A DNA stretch of 64,000 nt from Porphyra umbilicalis. Its lineage: Eukaryota; Rhodophyta; Bangiophyceae; Bangiales; Bangiaceae. Under the pieces are notes generated by a model. It had not been told where the DNA came from and did no database searches. It worked only from the letters and a program-made list of their open reading frames with translations. The stretch spans positions 1-64,000 of the forward strand of contig KV918950.1 of the NCBI GenBank assembly GCA_002049455.2, written 5' to 3'. Each line of letters opens with the position of its first letter. Within the stretch, counting starts at the first letter, position 1. The position numbers were made by a program, and so were the translations under genes. Of the stretch, positions 1-10,056 are shown piece by piece.

Positions 1-1908
1 AAGGGAAGGGGTGAGCACCAAGCGCCACGCCGGGTGGGGGAGCCGCGTGGCTCGCCCACGGCAGCCAAGGTACCCCGCCCGCCACCCCGCCACGAACGTC
101 GCCGGCCGCACCGGAGAAACCCGCCGCCCACCTCGCATCGACTGACCCCGCCCCGCCACTTCATGCCGCCGCCGTGGCCGCCGCCCGCCCTACTCCGTCA
201 GCCGCCGCACCTGTGCTGGGTCCTTGGCGTGCACCGCCGCTATCGAGTGGCGTGATCGCGCCCGCCCCGCGGTCGCGCCGCGGACGGCCACGTCTGCCCG
301 CCCGACAGCCAAGCGCCACCGCTGGCCGCCGGTATCTGGCGGCGGCGGCGGCGCCGCCGCCCCCGACGTCGTCGTTGCCGCCGCTTCAACGACCGCCGCC
401 GCCGACGGCGCCAGCGGCCGGTCGGGGTTGGGTGCAATACACGCGGCAGGCGCGCCGCCAAACCCGTCCCGCCGCCCGTCGCCCCCCCCACACTGCGTGG
501 CCGCCGCCGGCGTCGGCACCGCAGCGGTCCATGACCGCCCCGCTACGCCAGGTGCGGTGGCGGCGGCGGCGGCGAGGGCGGCACGCAGGCGGTCGCCCGC
601 GGCCACCGGCAGCAGCCGCCGCTGGACGGTCGCGAGCGCCGGCCACGGCCGGGGCGCAGACGGCCACCCGGTAGCGGCGGCGGCGGTGGCGGCGATGGGG
701 GCGGCGGCGGGGCCGCCACCGTCCGACACGGTGGCTGACCCCCCCCCCTCCCCCCGGGGCGCCCGACCGCGTCACCGAGCAGCCGCCGCGCGGCGGTGGC
801 AAAGCCCGCAAAAGTCAACGGGCTCGTAATGGCGGCTCGCGAGGGCGCGACGCGAGACTCGGCGGCGGGCGCCCAGCCGACGGGGTCAAAGTCAGTCACC
901 GCGGGGACGGTCACGTCGCCGTTCGGGCGCCGCGCCGCGCCTGCCGAGGTAACAGAGCGACTCGGCGGCGGGGTGCAAGGCCGCTGCGCCGCGCCGGGCG
1001 CTGCCGCCGGACGCGACGGCGGCGAAACAAAAGCTGTCTGGGCCAGTGGCCGACTGGCCAATGTTGATCAGCACGCCCGCGTTCTCGTCGAGGATGAAGT
1101 GGCAATAGTGGGGGCCACCGGCGCCGCTGTCGGCCGGCGGTCGGTCATCGACCGAGACGCCGAGCTGAGGCCATTGACCGTTGCGTACGGAAACAGCTGT
1201 GAGGGGGAGGTAAGGGGGGCAGGCAGCCAGCGGGAAGTGGGGGCCACAGGTGTTTGGTTGACCGAAGACGTGAAGACGGACGCGACCACCCCCGCCCCCC
1301 CACCGCCACCAACACCGGCGAGGCGGCCGCTGAACCGCCGATGCGACCTCGGCGGCGCGTCGGGTGGCCGCCGGCGGGCGTCGCTGCGGCCCGCTAGGCG
1401 GGGTGGGCCGGGTGGCGCCAGCGGCGCGCCGTGGCGGCGCGCGCGCGGGTGGGCGCCAATCCCGACCGACAGCCGCCCAGTCCGTGTCCGTCACCCGCCG
1501 CCGATCTCTGCTGATTTTGCTTCCACTGTGCCGCCCGCGGCACTGCGCCCGACGCTGCCCGTTCCCGCGCCGCCGGCCCGTTTCCGTGCGCCTTCCCCCC
1601 TTTCCCCCTTTTTTTCGTACGTGCTTGCCGACGCGCGCCTCCCCGGCAAGCGCCGCGCCGCGACGCCCTCCCGTCCCGGCGCGTGTGCTCCCCCCCCACC
1701 CCCATGGCGGCGTTTGTGGGCGCCGCCGCCGTTGCGGCGGGTCGCCTCGCCCCCCGCGCCGCCCCCCCGCTAACGCGGCGGCGCGGCGGCGCGGCGCGGC
1801 GCGGCGGCGGCGCGCGCGGGCGCCTCCCCCCCCCCGCGCGGCGGCCACCCCCCCCCCAAGACACCCAACGGCGGCGGCGGCGGCGACGATGACGCCCTTG
1901 CCGCCGCC
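1..1908. other. GC-rich region without a supported gene
   Basis: Extremely GC-rich sequence with many C/G runs. Every long frame here is Pro/Arg/Ala-rich and exists mainly because stop codons are rare. One minus-strand frame (about 1282 down to 892) has a more balanced composition, with words such as LPLTAVSV and HYCHFILDENAG, and could be an exon. No start, splice sites or family could be assigned. Just upstream of the next gene, an ATG at 1704 in good context opens a short Ala/Arg-rich frame resembling a plastid transit peptide, but in a different frame from that gene. Confidence 0.4.
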
Positions 1909-2013
1909 ATGGCCGCCGCCGCCGCGGCGCGCGCGGCGGCCGACCGCGACCGCGACGCGCGGGCGGTGGCGGCCGAGTTTGAGACCCCCCCCGCCCCCCG
2001 CGGCGACGGTGGG

Positions 2014-2051
<38 letters not shown>

Positions 2052-2340
2052 CGCCTCCCCCCCGCCCCCGTCGCCCGTCGACGAGGATATGGGGGGCTTG
2101 CGGGAGCGCCTGCAGCTGCTGTCGACGCGCGAGCGTGAGTGGGCGGGCGTCAAGGAGCAGCTTGCCGACTTGGAGCGCCTCTCGGGGCTGACGCTGACGG
2201 ATGCGGGGGGGGAGCCGACGGCCGCCGCGTGGGTGTTTTGCGCGCTCTCCCTCGCCGTGCCCGTGTACTTGCTGTGGGTGGCGTACGGGGGGTTGGCGAC
2301 CGCCGCGGGGTCGTTGTCGGGCACGACGCCGCTGCTGTGA
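1909..2340 (+). CDS. hypothetical small protein with one C-terminal membrane segment
   Basis: 143-residue frame. Residues 1-25 are Ala/Arg/Asp-rich, 34-47 are a polyglycine run, and 51-57 are Pro-rich. Residues 62-92 form a charged, Leu-spaced helix that could be a short coiled coil. About 106-127 is one clear hydrophobic membrane segment, followed by a short tail. The ATG sits in a strong GCCGCCATGG context, which is why I chose it. The same frame stays open upstream to a stop at 1771. A second ATG at 1704, in another frame, begins with MAAFVGA, like the MAAFVPA start of the fibrillin precursor at 10057. The real start may therefore be 1704, joined through a small intron or a miscounted base in one of the C runs at about 1829-1858. 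In that case this is a plastid-targeted one-TM protein. I recognise no family. Confidence 0.5.
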
Positions 2341-3270
2341 GGGGGGGGGGGGGGGGGTGGGTGGGGGGGGGGGCGGGGCGTCGCCCGCGGGCGCTGACGG
2401 GGTGGTGGGCCCTGTGGCAGGAGCGAGTGGCGGCTGCGGCGGCTGCCGGCGGGCGGCCGTTTGGGGGGCAGGGGGGTGCGCGGCCGCCACGGCGGTGGCG
2501 CGCACTGCGAGCGGGGTGGTGGGGGGGCGCGCCGTGGCGGCGGCGGCGCCCCCGCGCCGCCGCGGCAAGCCGCGCGCGGGCGGCGCGCGGGGGTGCCGCG
2601 CCGGCGGCGCGGCGGCGCGGCGGCGCGGCGCCCGCGCCACGCGGTCGGGCGGCGACGCGCGGGTGGCGGCGCTGCCCCTGCGGCGGGCCGCGGTCGGTGG
2701 CCGCCGGGTGGTGGCCGTGAGGGGCGCCGGCAGGGGCCGGCGGTCGGTCGCGCCGCGCCGCGGTGGTGGGGGCGGTCCCCGCACCGTGGGGGGGGGCGGC
2801 GGGGGTCGGCGTGCGCGCACCGCTGCGCGTGGCGGGGCTGCTTTGCGCTTTCCATGTGCTTGGTACGCGCGCGGGTGTGGTTGTACAGTCGATTGGGTGT
2901 GGGCGCACGGTATGGCTGTGGGTTGTTGCGCCTCTGCCGGCCGACGCGCCGGCGCAGGGACGGGGGTTGACCGCCGCGGCAGCTCGCGTCGGTGAGCCGA
3001 TGGGGTTGGCTTCCACCTGCGCGTCGCTGGAGGGTGCATCTGCGCGCTGCCTGTGCGGACCGCAGCCCACGTCTGGGCGCAGGGTGCAGCAAACGCCAGG
3101 GTTTAGAGGCCAAGCGGGAGGCAAAGCATCAACACATTTTTAACGCAGAGAGCACGCAGTGCGTGGAGCAAGGAGCTTGCAGCTGGTCTGGCAAAACAAG
3201 GCAAGCCATGAATACAAAAACAATCAAGGCAGAGGCATGAAGAACGAGTGGGAATCAAGACGACCCCATC
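2341..3270. other. intergenic GC-rich sequence between convergent genes
   Basis: Begins directly after the stop codon with interrupted G runs (2341-2378) that have G-quadruplex potential, then GC-rich low-complexity DNA to about 2860. The last 250 bp are less GC-biased and probably hold the 3' ends of the two convergent neighbours. I see no gene. Confidence 0.5.
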
Positions 3271-6200
3271 TTAACCGGCAAAGGCGGACAGGTGGCCTCG
3301 GCGCGGCCCGACGCCGCCCGTATCCTGGTGCAGCTCCACCACCTCCTCCAACGTCAGGGCGTAGTTGTAGATGGAGAGTCCCTTGACGGCCCCGACCACC
3401 CCCACAGCCACCAGGAGCCCGCGGCTGACGTCCAACTCGGTGACGACCGGGCGGCTGCCGACAAGAACGCCGTCGAGGTAGAGACACACGGTGCCGCTGT
3501 CGTACGTTTGCACATAGTGGCGCCACTCGCCCTCTGGCTGGGGCACGTGCAGCACGCCACTACGGCCGTCGTCGACACCCCACCGGTTGTTCATCTTGGG
3601 GCCGACCTTCCGCGTCCGCATGTGGAGACACAGGTCCTTGTTGGCGTGGCAGTCCAGGCGAAAAATGTCCGCCTGCTGGTACGTGTCGACATCAAAGCGC
3701 AGCCACACAGACACCGACAGGCAGTTCTCCTCGGAAAGACGGGTTACAGAAGGCGGCACGACGATGCGGGTGTTCTTGTCGAGAATGAGGCAGGTGCCCA
3801 TGTCGTCGTCCTCAGCCACCTCCACTCCCGTGCCGCCGACCAGCATGGCGGGGTCGCCGCCGCCCAGCTCGGGCGTGCCCGTCGCCCCGTCCAGAAGCTC
3901 CGTCAGGGGGTAGGCCGCCAGCCGACGGAGGCCACCCGAGTAGAGGAAGAGCTGGCGGAGGGTGGCAGCGTTGAGGCGGCCGTTAAAAACGCGCACGTCG
4001 TCCCACGCCACGCCCGTCTTGCATCCGAGCTGCACAGCCAGAGGGGTGTCGGGCTCGGGGAGAGCGCCAATCAAGCCAGGAAAGCCGATCAGACGCTTGG
4101 CATTGATGAAAGCAGCCACCCCCCAGCCCTGCTCCCAAACCACGGAGAGGTGAAACCAAACGTCCAGGGGCAGCTTGGGAGACCGCAGGTCCATCGGCTT
4201 GAATCGAGCCTGTCCCTCGAGCCGCACACCAAGTCGAAGTGCCCCGTGGTGCACCGACACCTCACACCACGGGGAGCGCAGGAGGGGGATGACCGCCCGC
4301 CAGCCATTCGGGCTTGCAGTCGGGACGTACACCCACGCCGAGAAGGTCACCGCCGTCTCGACCGCGGCGAGCGTATCGCTGCTCAGCGGCAGCGTCACGT
4401 CGCCACCCTCCTCAGGCACTGTCCAGCCGCGCTGGGACATGACGGCGGGCTTGGGGAAAACCGACACGGCTACGTCCGCCGTTTCGTCGTCGTCCGTCAC
4501 GTTCTTGCCCGTTACGTCTTCAAGGCTGCCCGTCTGGGGTGCCCCGTCAACACCATCGGACGGGCCACCGCCCGACCCAGGCGCTCCGTGCCCGTGATTA
4601 TCGGCCTCGACGTCGCCGTCGCCTTCGGGCGCGTCGGCCTGCTCACAGTCATGGTCGGCGCCTGTCGCGGTGTGAGCGCGCAACAGGATGTGGCCGAGCA
4701 GCTTATCCTCGGCCGTCGACTCGACCGGAACGGCGTTGAGGGCTGCCACCTTGGTGGCGTCGGCCCCGTCAGCCGCCGCTGGCACCACTCCCGCCAGGCG
4801 CTCGATCACAATGCCGCAGTGCTCCGAGTCGTCGTTGCCGTCGTCCACGATTTGGATGGCGTCGCGCTGACCGCCACACTCGATCCACGCAGCACCCTCG
4901 GGACCCAGCGGCGTGCAAGTCGGCACCCCAAAAGCGCCCAGCGGCACAATGGCCACTGACGACATGGTAGACGTGGCCGACAGAGACGGTACAACCAGGC
5001 GCTTCGCCTGCACCCCTCCGGCAGTCAGGTACCGCTCCAGCCGCACCGGCCAGGTGACTTCCGGCTGGGGCTTGGGCAGGGTGGACCGGTCGGGAAAAAT
5101 CGGGCACACGGCCATCCGCCGTGGTCCGTCCTCTACGATGGCAAAAGTGTCCCGTAGGTCCACGAGCCGCGCGGTCGGGCTGGCCAGCGGTAACACGAAG
5201 TCGATGGCGTGGCGCTCGCCCTTGGCATGTGCCGCCAGCTCCACGTCGTCAACAACCACCACGTAAGGGACGTGGCCCTTGACAGCTGCAACGATGCGGT
5301 TGACCCCGGTCACTTCGTCGCGCCACGCGTCGGTGCCGGCGGTCGTCGACTCGTCCGCCACCGCCATGTACGAATCAATCTTGGCAAGTGCCGAGTCGGT
5401 GCCCATCAGCGGCGACAGCAACCATTGCTGCTCGTCGTCGCCGCCGCCACGCCCGCCGTACGTCACGCCGTCGATCACCACCGAGCTGATGTCGCGCAGC
5501 ACATCGGCCAGCGCGAGCATGTCGGTGCAGCTCCCGGCCTCGTCCGCTGCGCAGGTGCCCTCGCCATCGGTAGCGGCCAGATCCCCGTCACGGTCGGCCT
5601 CGCCTGCCACGGGCAGCAGCTCGGTGGCGGGCGGGTCGGCCTCGGCAACGCCCTCCTCCCGCCCAGCGTGGCTCGACCGGGTGCGCCCATCTGGACCGAG
5701 CATCAGCGTGTACTTGTCGACGGTGCCACCGACGCGCACAGTGCACTCCGTGGTGGCAATGGGCCCGCCAGCCGCCGCCTCCTCCTCATCGACCGGCAGC
5801 CGCGTCATTTGCGTGACCGGCGCCGGGTCCCCATACCGCTGCGCCATCAACAACACCTTGATGCGGCACGCGCCAACCGTGCGCACGTGCACCGCCACCC
5901 GGCGCGCGACGTGACCGCCGAAGCGGAAGTGCTGGAGCACGGGCAGCACTGGCGGTGGGGTCACCTCCGCGTCGGGGCCGGCCTCTAACACCCGCACGCG
6001 CAGCACGCGGCCGCCGGGCAACAGTGGCGGGTCGGGGCCCTCGTGCGCGTACACGTCCGCCTGTGCGTCGCCGCCCTCGTAGAGCAGCATGTCCACTGAC
6101 CCGCCCTGCCCGTCGTCGCCCGCACCAATGCGCTCGTAACGCACAAAAAGCGGCGGCTCGCGGTGGGTTGCCTGGCACGTGGAGTCCACTTGCATCAACC

Positions 6201-8376
6201 ACTCATACTGCGTCGAATGGATGGCCGCACTGCCAACTGCGTCGTCGCCGCCATTCTCCTCGTCAAAGTCTGACTCGCCGCTGGCATCAATGTCGTCCAT
6301 AATGAGCGCGTACGGCGTGTCGCCGCGGGCCAAGCCTGACGTGCGGAAGAAGTAGCGCATCGGCAAGTGGCGGAAGGCCTCGGCGTGGCCGCCTTGGAAG
6401 GCTCCTTTGGTGCTAATGCGCCAGTTGGGGAGCTCGGACCAGGGGAGGCTCATCCACGGCAGCGGGCTTGGCGTCAGGCGGCTCCAATTAGGCGTCCGCA
6501 TGACCGGTTCGCCGCGGCCAGGCACGCACAATGCCCAGCGGTACGCGTCGGCCAAGTCGCAGGCAATCACCGCAAACACCGCATGCTCCCGACGCTCTGC
6601 CTCCAGCGTTCGCCCCGACACAGTGCCCGTCACGCCGTCACGGTGGGTGCTGGCACCCTGGCCGAGGCCGTTGATCAGCGGCAGGTTATGTAGGCCTGTG
6701 ATGAAGTTGATCCACCGGGTGCCCCAGACGCGGCCGAGCCCACAAAACACAAAATCCCCACGCGACGGATGCGTGTGCCCGCCAGGCGTGTGGCGGGGCT
6801 CGACGTAGAGCATGCTGGTGGTCGACGACCACTCGTTGCGCGACACAAACAGCCCCCGCTGGTCGCAGAAGTACGTGCGTGGCTGGCCCCGCTCGCGCAG
6901 TGCCGCCAGGCCCTCCTCGTAGTCCGCATGAACAAAGGCCGAGGCGCCAAACGCCCGGTACAGGCGCTCGAGGTTGACATAGGCGTTTCGCGCGAAAATT
7001 TCACGCCGGTACGACTCGAGCTCTCGCTCCCCGTCGCCCGCCGGCTCGCCGCGGTACTCCTTAACAGGGCGGTAGGCCATCCCCGTCCCACAGCGGAAGA
7101 CAATGTCAATGGCGGCGTCGGTCGGGTAGGCCATCTTGAACATCTCCGCGTCGGGCGACCACGTCGACATGGGCCCAATGCCCGTCTCGTAGATGAAGGC
7201 TCGACCGCTCGGGAGGAGGATGTTCAAGTGGAAGAGCGCGGCAAAGTTGTAAGCTGAGGAGGTGGCAAAGAGCTCGACGCCGCGCTTGGCCAGAGGCACG
7301 TTGTAGTAGGCGCAAAAGTTGGACTTGGCCAGCCCTTCAAAGGGCGCTCCGACCGGCGAGTGCGCCACGTGGACCCACTTCTTCCACCCCTCGACCAGCC
7401 GCAGGTAGGTGTCGTGGTCGTAGCCTTCCTCGCCCTCGATGGACAGCGTCAACGGCAAGAGGTTCGTATGAACGTTTAGCCAGTTGGAGCTGATGGCAGG
7501 GAAGGCCGGCAGCGCCTGTGTGCCCGCCGTGGCAAAGTGGCGGTCACGGGTGATGGCCGCGATGGCCTGCCGCATGACGTCGCGCTGCTCGTCCGTCGCG
7601 AAATTGTGGATGAAGTCATAGACGAGGCCAAGCGTCTCAGAGTGCACCTTCTGGTAGAGCGGTTGCCAGTCGGTGGGCAGACCCGGCAAAATATCCAGGT
7701 AGTGGGCGGCCATAGTGGCCCCGACCGTAGCCATCCGCTGCCCTCCCTCCTCATCCTCGTCAATCAATGCGCGGAAGGCCTCGAGCGGCGCCGTGTTGAA
7801 CAGCTCAAACGGCGCACCGTCGTCGTACGTGCCGTCGAGGAAGTTGGCCAGGGGGCCTTGCGCCAGGTTGAAGCGAAGGCCTTGGTAGCCCTCCGAGGCC
7901 GCCTCGTCCTGCGCCGCCTTCCACGCGTCCGCGTCGTTGGTCCACCACTTGGCGCGCAGTTGAATGGCACGCCACGCGGCGCGACCGGCGGGCGTGTCCT
8001 TCAGCGACGCCCGGATCGCCGGTAGGTCGTCGGGGCTAAAGTAGACGCGGGGGTGCACGCCGGGCGGTGGGGGCGGGGAGAACCGTTCCGCCGCGTACGC
8101 GGCTCGCGCCGCTTCGGGCAGGGGCGGGTTGCACTCCTCAGGCCACCGCTCAATGGGGGGGAAGAGCGACGCCAGTTCCCCAATGGTGTAGCCGGTACGT
8201 TCAGAGCACTGCGCCATCGTCTCGCCGTGGATGTTGGGCGCCGATGCCTCCTCAATGGGGCCGTTGCCCGCGAGACCATCTGCCATCAGCGCCTTAGCGT
8301 TGGAGCCGTCGATATCCAAAGTCGGCACCTCCGCGTCCACCTCCACCTCGAAGGTGAACTCGGGGACGTCCGCCAT
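3271..8376 (-). CDS. heparinase II/III-like polysaccharide lyase with C-terminal LamG-type domains
   Basis: Single-exon gene of 1701 codons. The open frame continues to 8466, but only through a GTG. The first ATG is at 8376 in a GCCGCCATGG context, and MADVPEF is taken as the start. Residues about 105-145 carry the HPRVYFSPDDLPAIR-type opening of the alginate/heparinase lyase helical domain, which continues to about residue 450. Residues about 530-545 hold GGHTHPSRGDF, matching the family's conserved H-x-H...D-F strand in the heparinase II/III beta-sandwich. Two Trp-rich LamG/concanavalin-like modules follow, at about 1335-1480 (TFSAWVYVP) and 1550-1690 (SVSVWLRFD, with HYVQTYDSG and YLDGVLVGSR). 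The family cleaves acidic polysaccharides by beta-elimination. The natural substrate cannot be read from sequence, and an algal wall or matrix glycan is plausible. No N-terminal signal peptide is visible, which is odd for a wall enzyme. Length is about twice that of bacterial heparinases because of the acidic linker and LamG tail. Confidence 0.85.
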   Translation of the reverse strand: MADVPEFTFEVEVDAEVPTLDIDGSNAKALMADGLAGNGPIEEASAPNIHGETMAQCSERTGYTIGELASLFPPIERWPEECNPPLPEAARAAYAAERFSPPPPPGVHPRVYFSPDDLPAIRASLKDTPAGRAAWRAIQLRAKWWTNDADAWKAAQDEAASEGYQGLRFNLAQGPLANFLDGTYDDGAPFELFNTAPLEAFRALIDEDEEGGQRMATVGATMAAHYLDILPGLPTDWQPLYQKVHSETLGLVYDFIHNFATDEQRDVMRQAIAAITRDRHFATAGTQALPAFPAISSNWLNVHTNLLPLTLSIEGEEGYDHDTYLRLVEGWKKWVHVAHSPVGAPFEGLAKSNFCAYYNVPLAKRGVELFATSSAYNFAALFHLNILLPSGRAFIYETGIGPMSTWSPDAEMFKMAYPTDAAIDIVFRCGTGMAYRPVKEYRGEPAGDGERELESYRREIFARNAYVNLERLYRAFGASAFVHADYEEGLAALRERGQPRTYFCDQRGLFVSRNEWSSTTSMLYVEPRHTPGGHTHPSRGDFVFCGLGRVWGTRWINFITGLHNLPLINGLGQGASTHRDGVTGTVSGRTLEAERREHAVFAVIACDLADAYRWALCVPGRGEPVMRTPNWSRLTPSPLPWMSLPWSELPNWRISTKGAFQGGHAEAFRHLPMRYFFRTSGLARGDTPYALIMDDIDASGESDFDEENGGDDAVGSAAIHSTQYEWLMQVDSTCQATHREPPLFVRYERIGAGDDGQGGSVDMLLYEGGDAQADVYAHEGPDPPLLPGGRVLRVRVLEAGPDAEVTPPPVLPVLQHFRFGGHVARRVAVHVRTVGACRIKVLLMAQRYGDPAPVTQMTRLPVDEEEAAAGGPIATTECTVRVGGTVDKYTLMLGPDGRTRSSHAGREEGVAEADPPATELLPVAGEADRDGDLAATDGEGTCAADEAGSCTDMLALADVLRDISSVVIDGVTYGGRGGGDDEQQWLLSPLMGTDSALAKIDSYMAVADESTTAGTDAWRDEVTGVNRIVAAVKGHVPYVVVVDDVELAAHAKGERHAIDFVLPLASPTARLVDLRDTFAIVEDGPRRMAVCPIFPDRSTLPKPQPEVTWPVRLERYLTAGGVQAKRLVVPSLSATSTMSSVAIVPLGAFGVPTCTPLGPEGAAWIECGGQRDAIQIVDDGNDDSEHCGIVIERLAGVVPAAADGADATKVAALNAVPVESTAEDKLLGHILLRAHTATGADHDCEQADAPEGDGDVEADNHGHGAPGSGGGPSDGVDGAPQTGSLEDVTGKNVTDDDETADVAVSVFPKPAVMSQRGWTVPEEGGDVTLPLSSDTLAAVETAVTFSAWVYVPTASPNGWRAVIPLLRSPWCEVSVHHGALRLGVRLEGQARFKPMDLRSPKLPLDVWFHLSVVWEQGWGVAAFINAKRLIGFPGLIGALPEPDTPLAVQLGCKTGVAWDDVRVFNGRLNAATLRQLFLYSGGLRRLAAYPLTELLDGATGTPELGGGDPAMLVGGTGVEVAEDDDMGTCLILDKNTRIVVPPSVTRLSEENCLSVSVWLRFDVDTYQQADIFRLDCHANKDLCLHMRTRKVGPKMNNRWGVDDGRSGVLHVPQPEGEWRHYVQTYDSGTVCLYLDGVLVGSRPVVTELDVSRGLLVAVGVVGAVKGLSIYNYALTLEEVVELHQDTGGVGPRRGHLSAFAG

Positions 8377-10056
8377 GGCGGCACCGAGCGGATAGCTGCA
8401 AAATGAAGGGGGGGAACAGTCGGTCGACAATACGGGTGAGAGGAAGGCGACGGCGGCGCCGGCCACGGCGGGAGTGCAGCCGGCGGCTCACGAGGCAGCG
8501 GCTCTCCTCGAACCGCGACCTCCTTCTCCACAACAAGCGCGTCGCGTGGAATCGCCCGTCTACACCAGCCAGCGCTCAAATAGTCGACCAGCAGGGCTCA
8601 CTGATCATCCGCGCGGCTCTGCCCGTGCGCCCATCACGCTGACACGCGCACTGGTGGGATGACCCCACTCGGGGTGGGCAGAGCAGCCGGCGCCGCGTGC
8701 ACCCTCGGGCACAGGACCGCTACCCCCCCCTTCCACACACACGCGGGCATCAATTGCCCGGTCGTCGTGTGCGCGCCACGGCCATCGCCGCTACTCTCCT
8801 CAGCGTGGACGAGACAGTGGCCAATGCGACGAGCAAGCGAACGGCCAACCGACACTCCCCCCCCGACAATGCCCGTCAATGAGGTAAATTGAGGAAGGAC
8901 CGCCGCCGGTCAACACAGAGGAGACACAGACTGCAGTGCCGCAGCCATAATACCGGGACAGAGACACCTGCAGCTGGATCCGGAGTCGGGCAGGGCGCTG
9001 CACAATGCCGCGAAAGGGGAAGAGGTGGGCAGCGCCACGGAGGCGAAGCGATTAACTGTCTCGTCCGCAAATCAGGGCGTGACAAAGCAGGGTGGTCCAA
9101 TTGATCTGGCTTCTTCGCACATCATGTCTGTACAGTATCTCTTAGACTGGGCATAGGCAGTGCTACTTTCTCAATGGTGATGAAACTCGATAGATTGTGG
9201 ACCGGTGAGCCACTTGCACGAGAGCGAACATTGAAAAAGCCTCTGATGTGCTCTGTCCTGCTTCTTTTGACGGACGTGTCCGCCTTGAAGGCCATCGAGG
9301 CGGACTAGCTAGACGTTTTGAGCACCATGACACTTCGCATACATACGCTGGCATGAGGCGCTGCCATGGTTTGGTGTAGCGAAGGGAGGCAACTGCAGCT
9401 CGCGTATACAGGAGCTCCACACGGGCTGGACGCGTTTGACTATAGGAAGCATGATGGAACCTTCTTTCCTGCGCATCCTGCATATCCAACACGTTGGGGA
9501 GATGCTCTGAAAGTCAGTCAGCTGACAGACCATTTGTGAGGACTCACTTTGCAGCTGCGCTTCTTCTCTACGTGGCATGCAACCTTTGTTGCGCTCCCAT
9601 TGGCTGCCTGGCTGGATCAGGCCTCAAAAACTGCCGTGGAATGTATGGTCTGCTCGAGACACCAAGATGGTTATGCACACGATGCAACAGCCCTTGCGGG
9701 CCGCGCTACCGAGAACTGTTGCCTTTGTGGCTCCTTTGCATGCGCGTGCCGGCTGACCTACGCTCGTATCTGCAGTATCTCCACCGGTTGATGTGGTGGG
9801 CGTGAATCGGCGTCTGCCCCCTTTCTGCTTGGTCGCAGGGCGCTTCCAGCAAGGCTATATGACGCGGCGTGACAACCTGCTGGACCACGCCCAGCATTTT
9901 GTCTACGCGTGTCCGAACAACCCTTCCCCGGAATTGCTGAGCCGCAACCGCCCCTGCCTCAGACCAACTTCACCATCCCCACCCGCATCCTCTGCTGCCT
10001 GTTGCCGCCACTCTGCCATTTCCACGCCCGCTGCCGCTGCCTCCCCTTCCATCACC
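8377..10056. other. intergenic region between divergent lyase and fibrillin genes
   Basis: About 1.7 kb that must contain both 5' regions. It is less GC-rich from about 9050 to 9800. No gene, RNA or repeat was recognised. Frames running through it use GTG/TTG starts and show no protein character. A frame joined to the fibrillin gene begins at a GTG at 9793, but the transit-peptide ATG at 10057 is the credible start. Confidence 0.5.

Noticed and set aside
892-3039. 715-codon minus-strand frame, and similar giant frames at 1770-3113 and 2150-3124
   Set aside because: Pro/Arg/Ala-rich throughout, overlapping in several frames at once and produced by the near-absence of stop codons in GC-rich DNA. 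Only the piece at about 1282-892 looks protein-like, and no start or splice site supports it.
8377-8466. N-terminal extension of the lyase
   Set aside because: It would need a GTG start; the ATG at 8376 has a far better context.
9793-10056. 88-codon extension of the fibrillin gene
   Set aside because: It begins at a GTG, and the transit peptide clearly starts at the ATG at 10057.
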